NCBI RefSeq assembly: GCF_014193515.1
Contig: NZ_BLXX01000020.1
Coordinates: 1 to 53,702, forward strand
Direction: 5' to 3'
Source: Geomonas silvestris
GTDB taxonomy: Bacteria; Desulfobacterota; Desulfuromonadia; Geobacterales; Geobacteraceae
DNA: 53,702 bases
Shown here: positions 36,977 through 47,530 of the stretch, one piece after another
Layout of the letters: each line of letters starts with the position of its first letter
Numbering within the stretch: position 1 is the first letter of the stretch
Notes under the pieces: generated by a model
Seen by the model: only the letters and a program-made list of their open reading frames with translations
Database searches by the model: none
What the model was told of the DNA's origin: nothing
Position numbers and translations under genes: made by a program

Positions 36977-37774
36977 TTACTTCCACTTCTTCGGGTTGGT
37001 GATGTCCTCGCCGAACCACTTCTTGGAGATCTTGCCCATGGTCCCGTCCTTCACCATGGCGTCGAGCTGCTTCTGCACTGCCTGGCGCAGTTCCACGTCG
37101 TCCTTGCGGAAGGCGACCCCGAACGGCTCCTTGGTGATGTTGCCCGGGAGGATCATGAACTTGCCGGGGCGCTTGGCGATGAAGTCGCGGCCGGTGGCAT
37201 CGTCGATCACCACGGAGTCGATACGTTTGGACTCGAGGTCGAGCAGCGCCTTCGGGTTGTCCTCGTACTCGCGGACTTCAACCGGAGCTGCCGGCAACTT
37301 CTTGACGGCTTCCACGGCGGAGGAGCCCTTCTGCACGCCGATCTTGGCGTTTTTCAGGTCAGCCAGTTTCTTGAACTGCTTCTCGCCGAAACGGACCACG
37401 GCAACCTGGCCGTCCATCTTGTACGGCTTGGTGAAGGCGACCTCTTTCTTGCGCTCGTCGGTGATGGTCATGCCGTTCCAGATGCAGTCGAATTTCTTGG
37501 AGTTAAGGGAGTGGATGACACCGTCCCAGGCGGTCGGCTGCCATTTGATCTTGATTCCCAGGCGCTTACCGACTTCCTCGGCTGCGTCGATGTCGAAGCC
37601 GACCAGTTCGCCCTTGTCGGTACGGTAACCCATGGGGGGGAAGGCGTCATCGAGGCCGATGGTAAGAACGCCCTGGGACTTGACCCGCTTGAACGAACCG
37701 TCGCCGGCCGCGAAGGCCGAAACGGCACAGGCAATCAATAACAGGCAGGAAAACAGACCGACAATCTTTTTCAC
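36977..37774 (-). CDS. periplasmic amino-acid binding protein
   Basis: This 265-aa solute-binding protein of the polar amino-acid family begins at the GTG at 37774, eight bases after GGAG, with a clear signal peptide (MKKIVGLFSC to AFAA). Family marks are LTIGLDDAFPPMGYRTDKGELVGFDID, the GMTITDERKK hinge segment and KIGVQKGSSA. Ligand not determinable. It is the first and probably most expressed gene of the operon, with a near-consensus promoter upstream and a palindrome after it. Confidence 0.93.
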   Translation of the reverse strand: MKKIVGLFSCLLLIACAVSAFAAGDGSFKRVKSQGVLTIGLDDAFPPMGYRTDKGELVGFDIDAAEEVGKRLGIKIKWQPTAWDGVIHSLNSKKFDCIWNGMTITDERKKEVAFTKPYKMDGQVAVVRFGEKQFKKLADLKNAKIGVQKGSSAVEAVKKLPAAPVEVREYEDNPKALLDLESKRIDSVVIDDATGRDFIAKRPGKFMILPGNITKEPFGVAFRKDDVELRQAVQKQLDAMVKDGTMGKISKKWFGEDITNPKKWK

Positions 37775-37853
37775 GGTGAACACTCCTTTTCATTCTATAG
37801 TAGTGTGCTGCCAAGGTTTTTTGATGACGATAAACGGTCGTTTGGACCGGCGG

Positions 37854-37882
37854 ATTATAGCCCTATCTGGTGATAGCGTCAA
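37854..37882 (-). promoter_or_regulatory. strong sigma-70 promoter of the ABC importer operon
   Basis: On the minus strand TTGACG (37877-37882), 17 bp, consensus TATAAT (37854-37859). The spacer contains the dyad CTATC-TGGT-GATAG. Confidence 0.85.
37863..37876. promoter_or_regulatory. operator-like dyad in the promoter spacer
   Basis: CTATC (37863-37867), TGGT, GATAG (37872-37876) is a perfect 5-4-5 inverted repeat lying exactly between the -35 and -10 boxes. A repressor bound here would block RNA polymerase. No candidate regulator gene is adjacent. Confidence 0.45.
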
Positions 37883-37980
37883 CCGTATAAATACAAGGGG
37901 AAACGGTTCTGTAACAGGATGAGCCGAGACTGCTATCTCGGCAGAATCCTTAAGGCAAAGCGCCCTCACCGTATACATCC

Positions 37981-38009
37981 TTGCCCGGTTTGTGACAACT
38001 GGGTATACT
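37981..38009 (+). promoter_or_regulatory. putative promoter for the BioD-like gene
   Basis: TTGCCC (37981-37986), 17 bp, TATACT (38004-38009), about 45 bases before the ATG at 38054. Confidence 0.5.
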
Positions 38010-38053
38010 TCGCTCATAAGCAGTCAAGTGTCTGGAAAGTAACGGGACGTGAC

Positions 38054-39181
38054 ATGGTCTGTAAGAAAATTTTCATCGCAGCAACCGGTCAGCATTGCGG
38101 AAAGACGACAATCAGTCTTTCGCTTATGCATTTGGCAAAGAAGAAGTATGCCAGGGTCGGCTTCATCAAACCGATCGGCCCCAAGCTCTTCATGCTGGAC
38201 GGCGTGGAGATGGACATGGACGCCGCGCTCATCGCCTCGATCTACGGTCTCGAGGACGACCGCGCCTTGATGTCCCCGGTGGTCATCGGCCGCGGCTATA
38301 CCAAGAAGTTTCTCGCAGGCGAGATCCCGCAGTCTGCCCCCCTGGAGAACATCACCAGGGCCTGCCGCGAGCTGGAGGCCAGGAACGACTTTCTGATCAT
38401 CGAGGGGTCCGGTCATGGCGGGGTAGGTTCGGTGATCGGCATCAACAACGCCCAGATCGCCAAGGCACTGAACGCTCCGGTCATCATGGTGGCCAGCGGC
38501 GGCGTGGGAAGCGTCATCGACGCGGTGCAGCTGAACCTCCCCCTGTTCAAGCAGGAAGGGGCCGACGTGAAGATGGTCCTGGTGAACAAGCTCATCCCCG
38601 AGTTGCGCCAGGAGACCCTGGGGTACTTGGACAAGTTCTTCGCGGGGCGCTCCCAGCTGGTGGCGGGCGCCTTCGACTACTCGCGCACGCTGGCCAACCC
38701 GACCCTGGCCGACCTCTCCAACCTGTTGAAGCTCCCCTTGCACGGCGACCAGCACGCCCGCAGCAGGATCATCCACAACATCCAGCTCGGCGCAGCCTCC
38801 TCGCAGCGGGTCATCGACACCCTGCAGGACTCCACCCTGCTCATCACCACCAGTTCGCGCGACGAGCTGATCGTGACCGCCTCGGCACTCTACAACATCC
38901 CGGCCTACCGCAAGAAGCTCGCGGGGCTGGTTATTCCGGGGCACCAGCAGGTCTCGGCCATCAGCCAGAAGATCCTTGACGACAGCAACATCCCGTACAT
39001 CAAGGTGGAACGGACCACCGCCGAAGTCTTCACCACCTTGAAGGAGCACGTCTCGAAGATCACCGCAGAGGATCACGAGAAGATCGACCTCATCAAGAAC
39101 ACCGCCGAGAAGGTGCTCAACTTCGAGACCATCGACTCGCTCGCCTCGCACCAGCGCAGGCTGCGCCTGAAGGTCGCCTAA
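38054..39181 (+). CDS. BioD-like P-loop NTPase (Pta N-terminal type)
   Basis: This 375-aa cytoplasmic protein starts with MVCKKIFIAATGQHCGKTT, a dethiobiotin-synthetase-type P-loop (9-18), followed by KPIG, the IIEGSGHGGVGSV motif and VNKLIPE. The second half (about 215-330) resembles the DRTGG-type regulatory domain found between the P-loop part and the catalytic part of phosphotransacetylase. Stand-alone proteins of this shape (COG0857) have unknown activity. The ATG at 38054 has a weak ribosome site. A terminator follows. Confidence 0.75.
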   Translation: MVCKKIFIAATGQHCGKTTISLSLMHLAKKKYARVGFIKPIGPKLFMLDGVEMDMDAALIASIYGLEDDRALMSPVVIGRGYTKKFLAGEIPQSAPLENITRACRELEARNDFLIIEGSGHGGVGSVIGINNAQIAKALNAPVIMVASGGVGSVIDAVQLNLPLFKQEGADVKMVLVNKLIPELRQETLGYLDKFFAGRSQLVAGAFDYSRTLANPTLADLSNLLKLPLHGDQHARSRIIHNIQLGAASSQRVIDTLQDSTLLITTSSRDELIVTASALYNIPAYRKKLAGLVIPGHQQVSAISQKILDDSNIPYIKVERTTAEVFTTLKEHVSKITAEDHEKIDLIKNTAEKVLNFETIDSLASHQRRLRLKVA

Positions 39182-39200
39182 CGGGACATCTGAACAGCAA

Positions 39201-39237
39201 AAAGAGGCCCTTTCCCAATCTGGGGAAGGGCCTTTCT
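39201..39237 (+). terminator. terminator after the BioD-like gene
   Basis: AGGCCCTTTCCC pairs with GGGAAGGGCCT around AATCTG and is followed by TTTCTCATTTCC. Confidence 0.8.
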
Positions 39238-39334
39238 CATTTCCGTTCCCTACACATCCCCCCTGAAAAACGCACCCTTGAATTTCAGGAGGCCAATGTC
39301 CTGATTTGCCCCAAGCACCGCAGGTGACCTCAGG

Positions 39335-39359
39335 TCCCCCCCTTTGAAAAAGGGGGATT
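39335..39359. repeat. small G/C palindrome (CCCCCTTT/AAAGGGGG)
   Basis: CCCCCCTTT and AAAAGGGGG face each other around a 2-4 nt loop in a gene-free 287-bp gap. It resembles the short palindromes common in Geobacter-type intergenic DNA. Nothing else in 39238-39411 is supported as a feature. Confidence 0.45.
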
Positions 39360-39411
39360 CGCCTTTAGCGTTGCCACTTATTCCGAAGTGGTCCGGACAG
39401 CCTGGCGCAAC

Positions 39412-39445
39412 AAAAAAGAGGAGCGGCCGACCAGCCCGCTCCTCT
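39412..39445 (-). terminator. terminator of the DUF512 gene
   Basis: AGAGGAGCGG (39417-39426) pairs with CCGCTCCTCT (39436-39445); on the minus strand six T follow. It starts 24 bases after the stop codon. Confidence 0.88.
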
Positions 39446-39468
39446 CCCGTATCCAGTCTCCTTGCCGG

Positions 39469-40770
39469 CTACCTTCCGAAGATCTCTTCGAGCGCAAGGT
39501 AGATGCCGTACGGCGTCGACTCCACCACCCGTACCGGTTTTCCCAGGTCGCGCGCCAGGTCCTCCAGGGTGATATCGTCCAGGAACATCCCCTCCCCTTC
39601 CTTGATCATCACGTCCGGCACCAGCACCTCCTCGCCCAGCTCTACCCCCTGCAGGGCCGCCAGGATATCCCGCCCCGAAACCAAACCGGTCACCGTGACC
39701 CCGCCGCCAAAGAGGCGGTTACGCACCGCAACAGGTGCGGCGCTGATTCCGGTCGTCTCGGAGAGGCGATCGAGGAAAGCGGCCAGGTAGCGGTAGGGGG
39801 ATTCGCCGGTCACCACGGTCACCCTCCCCTGCCCCAGGTGTTCCGCGTCCTGGAGTACCTCCTCGGCCTGGGAGAGAAACAGCGGGATCATCCCGACGCC
39901 GTTTTCGATCTGCGGCAGGTCGCCGTAACTCTCCAGCGGCGGGAAGGGGTGGCGGGCCTTCAGGTAGAACTCGTCGGCCAGGAAGAGGAACGGCTCGCCG
40001 AGCTTTTCGGCCAGCGCCAGCGCCTTCCCTTCCCACTCGGTGACGAACCCGGCGGCGAACTCGCGGTCCACCGGACGCAGGGCCGGAAGCTTGCTGCGGT
40101 GCCCGGTAAGTCCCACCGGAACCACGGCGAGCGAGGCAACCGCGGGGTACATGGCGGCCAGGTCCTCGACGGTCCGGGCAAAGATCGCGCCGTCGTTGAG
40201 CCCCGGGCAGAGCACCACCTGGGTGTGCATGACGATGCGCGCCTCGGCAAGCTCCCGCATCACCTCGAGGATCGGGAGGATCCCCTGCTTCACGAGCAGC
40301 TCCTCGCGGACCTTCGGATCGGTGGCGTGGACCGAGATGTAGAGGGGGGAGAGCCGCTGTTCCTTGATCCGCTTCAGGTCCCCCTTCTTGATGTTGGCAA
40401 GGGTCACGTAGTTGCCGTAGAGAAAGGAGAGCCGGTAGTCCTCGTCTTTCACGTAGAGCGGCTTGCGCAGCCCCTTGGGAAGCTGGTGCACGAAGCAGAA
40501 CACGCACTTGTTGCCGCAGCGCGCGGGCGCGGGCGCGGGAAAGGTGAGTCCCAGGGGCTCCCCCTCGTCCCGCTCCACCTCGAGCTCCCACAACTCGCCG
40601 TCCGGCTTTTCCACCTCAAGGATGAGCAGATCCTCCGAGGTGAAGTAGTTGTAGTCGATCACGTCCCGCAACACGTTGCCGTTCACCGAGATCAGCCGGT
40701 CTCCCGGCTCGATCTCCAGTTCCTCGGCGATGCTTCCCGGCATGATACTTTCTATGATAAGTCCCGCCAT
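39469..40770 (-). CDS. PDZ-radical SAM-DUF512 protein
   Basis: From the ATG at 40770 (GGGAG eight bases upstream) the protein has 433 aa. A short PDZ-like domain (1-60, PGSIAEELEIEPGDRLISVNG) is followed by a radical-SAM cluster CGNKCVFC (C85, C89, C92), a barrel with ISVHATDP, and the DUF512 C-terminal domain (about 240-430, with TGESPYRYL, FGGGVTVTGL and PDVMIKEGEGMFLDD). The reaction is unknown; homologues are widespread in anaerobes. The 5' leader is long, GC-rich and strongly structured. Soluble and monocistronic, with a terminator. Confidence 0.92.
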   Translation of the reverse strand: MAGLIIESIMPGSIAEELEIEPGDRLISVNGNVLRDVIDYNYFTSEDLLILEVEKPDGELWELEVERDEGEPLGLTFPAPAPARCGNKCVFCFVHQLPKGLRKPLYVKDEDYRLSFLYGNYVTLANIKKGDLKRIKEQRLSPLYISVHATDPKVREELLVKQGILPILEVMRELAEARIVMHTQVVLCPGLNDGAIFARTVEDLAAMYPAVASLAVVPVGLTGHRSKLPALRPVDREFAAGFVTEWEGKALALAEKLGEPFLFLADEFYLKARHPFPPLESYGDLPQIENGVGMIPLFLSQAEEVLQDAEHLGQGRVTVVTGESPYRYLAAFLDRLSETTGISAAPVAVRNRLFGGGVTVTGLVSGRDILAALQGVELGEEVLVPDVMIKEGEGMFLDDITLEDLARDLGKPVRVVESTPYGIYLALEEIFGR

Positions 40771-40954
40771 CAGAGATTCTCCCTTGGTTCCCGGAGCAGG
40801 GGCGTCCGGGGTTGCACGCACCTCGTGCCTTTGCTGCCTCCGGCGTACCGTGCCGCGCCCCGGGGGGAGCGCTCGCCTTGAGAGACAGCGGTCAGTCCAG
40901 CCTTACCCGGGGAGCTACCAGATCTACAGAAGTGGGGTCCGCGCTTGAGGTGGA
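40771..40954 (-). ncRNA. structured GC-rich leader upstream of the DUF512 gene
   Basis: The 184 bases before the DUF512 start hold no ORF but several long complementary segments. CCCCGG (40858-40863) can pair with CCGGGG (40806-40811), closing a 58-nt hairpin, or with CCCGGGG (40906-40912), closing a different 55-nt arm; the two are mutually exclusive. The 3' part contains GCCGGAGGCAGCAAAGGC, which faintly recalls the SRP RNA core, but the conserved GGUCAGG side is missing, so I do not call SRP RNA. It may be a cis-regulatory RNA of an unidentified class. Confidence 0.35.
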
Positions 40955-40987
40955 AAGAAAGGCAGCCGGTCCGAGCAGGACCGGCTG
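40955..40987 (-). terminator. terminator after hfq
   Basis: CAGCCGGTCC (40963-40972) and GGACCGGCTG (40978-40987) form a 10-bp perfect stem around GAGCA, followed on the minus strand by CCTTTCTTTCC. It lies about 90 bases after the hfq stop. Confidence 0.72.
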
Positions 40988-41078
40988 TTAGGGGAGGCGA
41001 CATGGTTGCGTGTTTCATGATCTTTGCGTGCCTGACGGCCTGAAGAAGGCACTCAACCCTGCAAAACTGTGTTAAACG

Positions 41079-41303
41079 CTACTGGTGGAGACGGAAGACA
41101 CCGTCCACGGAGGTAATGCTGCAGATTGCGTGCTTATAAATCAGGATGTCACCGTGGACTTCCATCAGGACGGAGAAGTTGTCGAACGACTTGATATGCC
41201 CTTCCAGCTTCTCCCCGGACATAAGCTGCACCAAGACCTTCACCCGCTCTTTGCGGGACTGATTGAGGTACTGGTCCTGGATGTTAAAAGGCGTTTTCGG
41301 CAT
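41079..41303 (-). CDS. hfq: RNA chaperone Hfq
   Basis: This 74-aa Sm-like protein binds small RNAs and poly(A) stretches and mediates sRNA-mRNA pairing. The Sm1 strand holds NIQDQYLNQSRKERVKVLVQL with the Q and the basic rim residues, Sm2 the IYKHAI motif that lines the proximal U-binding pore. The acidic C-terminal tail of enterobacterial Hfq is missing. The ATG at 41303 follows AAAGGAGCGG and lies 12 bp after the miaA stop, in the conserved mutL-miaA-hfq operon. Confidence 0.97.
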   Translation of the reverse strand: MPKTPFNIQDQYLNQSRKERVKVLVQLMSGEKLEGHIKSFDNFSVLMEVHGDILIYKHAICSITSVDGVFRLHQ

Positions 41304-41315
41304 AATTCCGCTCCT

Positions 41316-42230
41316 TTACCCAAAAAATTCAATCACATGTTCCTGGATAGTAGCAAAACTTTCAGGATATTCAAGCCAATAAATATCATTTTCCCTACTA
41401 AACCAGGTCATCTGGCGCTTGGCATAGCGCCTGGTGTCCCGTTTGATGAGCTCAACAGCCTCATCCAGTGCCAGTTCTCCGACCAGATGTGCGGCGATCT
41501 CCTTGTAACCGATAGAGCGCAATGCCTTGAGCTCGCGCGAATAACCTGCCGTCAAGAGCCCGGCCACCTCGGCGACCAGCCCGTCGCGCAGCATCTGATC
41601 CACCCGCAGGTTGAGGCGGCGGTAGAGTTCCTCCCGTTCGACCCGGATGGCGATCTTCATACTCTCGTAGTGACGCTCGGCAAAGCCGTGCTCTGAGCGG
41701 AAGGCGGAGATGGGGCGGCCGGTCTGGGCGAAGACCTCCAGCGCCCGGACGATGCGCACCCGGTCGTTTGGGTGCAGGCGCGCCGCGGTCTCGGGATCCA
41801 CCTCTCCCAGCTGCTGCAAAAGCTCCTCCCCCGAGCGCCCCTCGAACTGCCGGCGCAGCACGGGATCTCCTTCCGGCGAATCCACCAGTCCTTCAAGGAG
41901 CGCCCGGATGTAGAGCCCGGTGCCGCCGACCACGATCACCTTCCGGCCGCGGCGCTGGATATCCTCGATGACCGCAGCCGCCTCGCGTCGGAAGTCGGAG
42001 GCGCTGAAGTTCGCCTCCGGGGAGACGAAACTCACCAGGTGGTGCGGCACCCGGGCCAACTCCTCCGCCGACGGCTTGGCGGTACCGATGTCGAGCCCGC
42101 GGTAGATCTGCATCGAATCGGCGTTCACGATCTCGGCGCCGACAGACTCGGCAAGCCGGAGCGCAAGCGCGCTCTTCCCCGATCCGGTGGGGCCGGCCAC
42201 TACCAGCAGTTTGATCTTCTCCAGGGCCAT
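41316..42230 (-). CDS. miaA: tRNA dimethylallyltransferase
   Basis: This 304-aa enzyme adds a dimethylallyl group to A37 of tRNAs reading UNN codons. The P-loop GPTGSGKS (13-20), DSMQIYRGLDIGTAKPS, VGGTGLYIRAL and the C-terminal KRDTRRYAKRQMTWF are all present and the length is normal. It lies 9 bp after mutL and 12 bp before hfq; the whole block is likely one transcript from the promoter at 44278. Confidence 0.96.
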   Translation of the reverse strand: MALEKIKLLVVAGPTGSGKSALALRLAESVGAEIVNADSMQIYRGLDIGTAKPSAEELARVPHHLVSFVSPEANFSASDFRREAAAVIEDIQRRGRKVIVVGGTGLYIRALLEGLVDSPEGDPVLRRQFEGRSGEELLQQLGEVDPETAARLHPNDRVRIVRALEVFAQTGRPISAFRSEHGFAERHYESMKIAIRVEREELYRRLNLRVDQMLRDGLVAEVAGLLTAGYSRELKALRSIGYKEIAAHLVGELALDEAVELIKRDTRRYAKRQMTWFSRENDIYWLEYPESFATIQEHVIEFFG

Positions 42231-42239
42231 TGCGCTAAC

Positions 42240-44243
42240 CTAGATCCGCTTGAACATCTTCTCGATCTCGCCCAGGGAAAGCCTTTGCATCACCGGGCGG
42301 CCGTGGGGGCAGTTGCTGGAGAAGTCGGTGCGGTCCATCTGGGAAAAGAGCGCCGCGATCTCCTGCTGACTCAGGGTGCGCCTGCCCCGCACCACGCTGT
42401 GGCAGGCGATCCGCGCCAGGATGTCCTCGTGAACGTCGGTGAAGGTGCGGCTTCTCCCGAGGCTTGCGAGTTCCTCGAGGATGTCGCGGATGGTGCGCAG
42501 GTACTCGGTCCCCGCCAGGATCTGCGGCACCCCCTTCAAGAGCCAGGTGTTGCCGCCGAACTCCTCCAGGAGAAAGCCGAGCCGGGTCATCTCGTCGAGG
42601 TTTTCCATGAGGGCGGCCGCCTCTTTGAAGGAGAGCTCCAGGGTCTCCGGGAAGAGGAGCCCCTGGCTGTCCACCTGCTGGCCGGCGAACTCGGACTTCA
42701 GCCTCTCGAAGGCCACCCGCTCGTGGGCCGCATGCTGGTCGATGAGGATGAGATCCGTCCCCTGCTGGCAGAGGATGTACGAGGCGTTGAACTGCCCGAT
42801 CACCGACAGCGAGGAGAAGTAGCCCAGCAGGTCGGTTTCGGCGTCTGCTGCGGGGGGCGCCTCCGTCGGCGGAGCCGGGTAAGCGCCCGGGGCCACCGGG
42901 GTGGCAGGGGCAGGAGAAGGCGCGAGCTCACGGGCAGGCGGGGCGGCGGTTGGAGAAGGCTCGGCCGGTGCCTGGAAATAGGAGCGTAGCGGCGGCTGGG
43001 GGCGCGGCGTGAAATCGACCAAAAGCTCGCGCACCTCGGCGACCCGCGCCGCGCTCGCCTGCGAGGGGGAGGACGCAGGGCCGTAGAGAGCCGGCTCAGC
43101 GCCACCTGTCGAGGCTGCGCCGACCGCGGCAGGCAGCGCTTCTGCGGGCGCGGTGGGTCTCGCCGAGGGAGCCGAGACCGGCGCGGCCGCAGCAGAGGTA
43201 GACGGACGGGGTGCCGGTGCGGCGGCGCGCTGCTGGTCCCTCTTGAGCCAGGGGGTCTCGCGCAGCACCTTTTCCACCGCCTCCTGGATCGCGTCGTGGA
43301 CCCGCCCCTGCTCCCGGAAGCGGACCTCGTGCTTGGTCGGGTGCACGTTGACGTCCACCTCGCCGGGTGGGATCTCGATGAAAACGGCGACCACCGGGTA
43401 GCGGCCGCGCTCCAGGAAGTTGCGGTAGGCCTGCAGGATGGCGTGGTGCACCACCTTGTCCCTGATGAAGCGGCCGTTTATGTAGGTGTAGAGGTGGCTC
43501 GACGCGCTGCGGCTGCACTCGGGTGCCGCCACCAGCCCGGTCACCTTGAGTCCCGCCGGGTCTTGGTAGCTTACGGGGTAGAGCGAGGCGGCGATGGGGC
43601 GGCCGAGCAGGGTCGCCACCCGTTCCTTGAGGTCGGCGTCGAGGGCGCGGAACACGGTCCGCCCGTCGTTCACGTAGGTGAAACGCACGTCCGGGCGTGA
43701 GATGGCGAGCCGGGTGAGCAGCTCCCCCACATGCCCCCCCTCGGTCTCCGGGCTCTTCATGAACTTGAGCCGGGCGGGGGTGTTGAAGAAGAGGTTGCGC
43801 ACCGCTATCACGGTGCCGGCGGCCATGCCGCAGCTCTTCACCTCCTTGATGCGCCCCCCTTCGGCGTAGATCTCGGTCCCTTCCACCGACTCCGCGGGGC
43901 GGGTCGAGATGGTGAGGCGCGAGACCGAGGCGATGGAGGGGAGTGCTTCGCCGCGAAAGCCCAGCGTTGAGAGGGAGAAGAGGTCGGCGTCGCAGGCGAT
44001 CTTGCTGGTGGCGTGCCGCTCCAGCGCCAGGAGGGCGTCCTCCTTGGACATGCCGCAGCCGGTGTCGGTGATCCTGATGAGCTTTCTGCCGCCGGATTCG
44101 ATCTCCACCACCACTTCACGCGAGCCGGCGTCGAGCGCGTTCTCCACCAGCTCCTTGGCCACCGAGGCAGGGCGCTCCACCACCTCGCCGGCAGCGATCT
44201 TGTTGGTCAGGTTTTCGGGGAGTATCCGGATCGTAGTTGCCAA
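42240..44243 (-). CDS. mutL: DNA mismatch repair protein MutL (endonuclease type)
   Basis: This protein has a GHKL ATPase domain (IAAGEVVERPASVAKELVENALDAG, DTGCGM, TSKI, TLGFRGEALPSIASVS), a Pro/Ala-rich linker (about 350-490) and a C-terminal domain with DQHAAHERVAFE (the DQHA-x2-E-x4-E endonuclease motif) and CPHGRP. It therefore nicks DNA itself, as expected without MutH. The start is best placed at the TTG at 44243 (GAGG five bases before), giving 667 aa; the frame is open to 44393, but that runs over the divergent carboxypeptidase start. First gene of the mutL-miaA-hfq operon. Confidence 0.93.
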   Translation of the reverse strand: MATTIRILPENLTNKIAAGEVVERPASVAKELVENALDAGSREVVVEIESGGRKLIRITDTGCGMSKEDALLALERHATSKIACDADLFSLSTLGFRGEALPSIASVSRLTISTRPAESVEGTEIYAEGGRIKEVKSCGMAAGTVIAVRNLFFNTPARLKFMKSPETEGGHVGELLTRLAISRPDVRFTYVNDGRTVFRALDADLKERVATLLGRPIAASLYPVSYQDPAGLKVTGLVAAPECSRSASSHLYTYINGRFIRDKVVHHAILQAYRNFLERGRYPVVAVFIEIPPGEVDVNVHPTKHEVRFREQGRVHDAIQEAVEKVLRETPWLKRDQQRAAAPAPRPSTSAAAAPVSAPSARPTAPAEALPAAVGAASTGGAEPALYGPASSPSQASAARVAEVRELLVDFTPRPQPPLRSYFQAPAEPSPTAAPPARELAPSPAPATPVAPGAYPAPPTEAPPAADAETDLLGYFSSLSVIGQFNASYILCQQGTDLILIDQHAAHERVAFERLKSEFAGQQVDSQGLLFPETLELSFKEAAALMENLDEMTRLGFLLEEFGGNTWLLKGVPQILAGTEYLRTIRDILEELASLGRSRTFTDVHEDILARIACHSVVRGRRTLSQQEIAALFSQMDRTDFSSNCPHGRPVMQRLSLGEIEKMFKRI

Positions 44244-44277
44244 GGGAACCTCGCAAGGGTGCAGTAAAAAGGGTTCC

Positions 44278-44307
44278 AAGATACCCCAAGCATCTGCGGT
44301 TTGTAAA
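44278..44307 (-). promoter_or_regulatory. promoter for mutL-miaA-hfq
   Basis: On the minus strand TTTACA (44302-44307), 18 bp, TATCTT (44278-44283), about 30 bases before the TTG start. Confidence 0.6.
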
Positions 44308-44332
44308 TCCCAAAGCGGACCGCAGGGGGCGA

Positions 44333-44360
44333 TTGCAGGCGGGGTAAACGATGCTATAAC
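44333..44360 (+). promoter_or_regulatory. promoter placing +1 at the carboxypeptidase ATG
   Basis: TTGCAG (44333-44338), 16 bp, TATAAC (44355-44360), then seven bases to the ATG at 44368. The mRNA is probably leaderless. The bases between the -10 and the ATG (TTGCAGG) include AGG but sit too close to act as a ribosome site. Confidence 0.5.
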
Positions 44361-44367
44361 TTGCAGG

Positions 44368-45234
44368 ATGAAAATATTCTCACTATCTATCATTTTCCTC
44401 GTTGCAACCCTGTGCCTGAGCCCGCCCCCCGCCCTGGCGAAACGGCACCCGGGGGGCGCTAAGGCCGGAAACGGCAGCTCCTACCTGGTGCTCATCAACG
44501 GCAAAACCTTCCGCGAGCAAAACGCCGACCTGCGCCGCCCGCCGGCGAGCCTCACCAAGATCATGACCGCACTCATCATCCTCGAGCGTGCCCGCCTGGA
44601 CGACGTGGTGACGGTGAGCCGCGCCGCTGCCGGAGAAACGGGAAGCCGGGTCGGGGTGCGCCGCGGCGAGCGTTTCAGGGTGCGCGATCTGCTGGCCGCC
44701 TCGCTGATCGCCTCGGCCAACGACGCCACCCGCGCCCTGGCAGACCATGTTGCCGGGAGCCAGCCGGCCTTCGTGCAGCTGATGAACGAGCGGGCACACG
44801 CCCTGGGGCTCGGCGACACCCGGTTCAGCAACGTGTGTGGGCATGACCAGAAGGGGCTTTACACGACGGCTCGGGATCTGGTAATCCTCACGGAACGGGC
44901 GCTGCGCCTCCCGGCCTTCGCCGACCTGGTGGCGCAGCGCTCCATGCGCATCCAGACGGCTACCGGAAGGCGTACCATCGCCTTTCACAACGTAAACCGC
45001 CTGATCGGCCGCTACGCGGGAGCCCGGGGGGTGAAGACCGGAACCACCCCCAATGCCGGTCAGTGCCTGGTGGCCGTAGCCGAGCGGGACAACATCCGGG
45101 TATTCCTGGTTTTGATGCACTCACGAAAGCGCTGGCAGCTGGCACCGGCACTCCTTGATGCCGGTTTCGCCCGGGCGCGCGCGGAGAATCTTCAAGTGGT
45201 AGGAAGGAGGGAGAACGATGCGGCAGCACCGTAA
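44368..45234 (+). CDS. D-alanyl-D-alanine carboxypeptidase (PBP5-like)
   Basis: This 288-aa periplasmic enzyme trims the last D-Ala of peptidoglycan stems. Residues 1-24 are a signal peptide (ALA/KRH), followed by SLTK (S61, K64), SAN near 117 and KTGTT near 216. It lacks the C-terminal amphipathic domain and membrane anchor of PBP5 and is one of the short forms. The start lies in a leaderless context. It overlaps yjbQ by 17 bp. Divergent from mutL. Confidence 0.9.
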   Translation: MKIFSLSIIFLVATLCLSPPPALAKRHPGGAKAGNGSSYLVLINGKTFREQNADLRRPPASLTKIMTALIILERARLDDVVTVSRAAAGETGSRVGVRRGERFRVRDLLAASLIASANDATRALADHVAGSQPAFVQLMNERAHALGLGDTRFSNVCGHDQKGLYTTARDLVILTERALRLPAFADLVAQRSMRIQTATGRRTIAFHNVNRLIGRYAGARGVKTGTTPNAGQCLVAVAERDNIRVFLVLMHSRKRWQLAPALLDAGFARARAENLQVVGRRENDAAAP

Positions 45235-45637
45235 GGAACTGTGGTTCGAGATCAAGAAGCGGCGCGGTTTTGTGAACATCACCAGGGACCTGCAACAGGC
45301 TATCAACGAAAGCGGCATCCGCGAGGGGCTTTTGCTCTGCAACGCGATGCACATCACGGCGAGCGTCTTCATAAACGACGACGAGTCCGGGCTGCACCAG
45401 GATTTCGAAGTGTGGCTGGAGGGCCTTGCACCCGAGAAGCCCTACTCGCGCTACCGCCACAACAACACCGGCGAGGACAACGGCGATGCGCACCTGAAGC
45501 GGACCATCATGGGACGCGAGGTCGTGGTGGCCGTAACCAACGGGAAGCTCGATCTGGGCCCCTGGGAGCAGGTCTTTTACGGCGAATTCGACGGGATGCG
45601 TCGCAAGCGCGTCCTGATCAAGATCATCGGGGAGTAA
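45218..45637 (+). CDS. YjbQ/UPF0047 family protein
   Basis: This 139-aa protein starts at the ATG at 45218, after GGAAGGAGG, overlapping the carboxypeptidase gene. Family marks are [53 protein letters not shown] and [16 protein letters not shown]0047 members are described as secondary thiamine-phosphate synthases; the physiological role is uncertain. It is the second gene of a short plus-strand run. Confidence 0.9.
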   Translation: MRQHRKELWFEIKKRRGFVNITRDLQQAINESGIREGLLLCNAMHITASVFINDDESGLHQDFEVWLEGLAPEKPYSRYRHNNTGEDNGDAHLKRTIMGREVVVAVTNGKLDLGPWEQVFYGEFDGMRRKRVLIKIIGE

Positions 45638-47515
<1,878 letters not shown>

Positions 47516-47530
47516 AGAAAGGAGCGCGGC

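Noticed and set aside
40800..40870. SRP (4.5S) RNA on the minus strand
   Set aside because: GCCGGAGGCAGCAAAGG resembles the SRP core, but the conserved GGUCAGG strand and GGAA-type loop pairing are absent.
44244..44393. N-terminal extension of mutL to 44393
   Set aside because: The upstream codons have no MutL similarity and would overlap the divergent carboxypeptidase gene and both promoters; the TTG at 44243 has a ribosome site.
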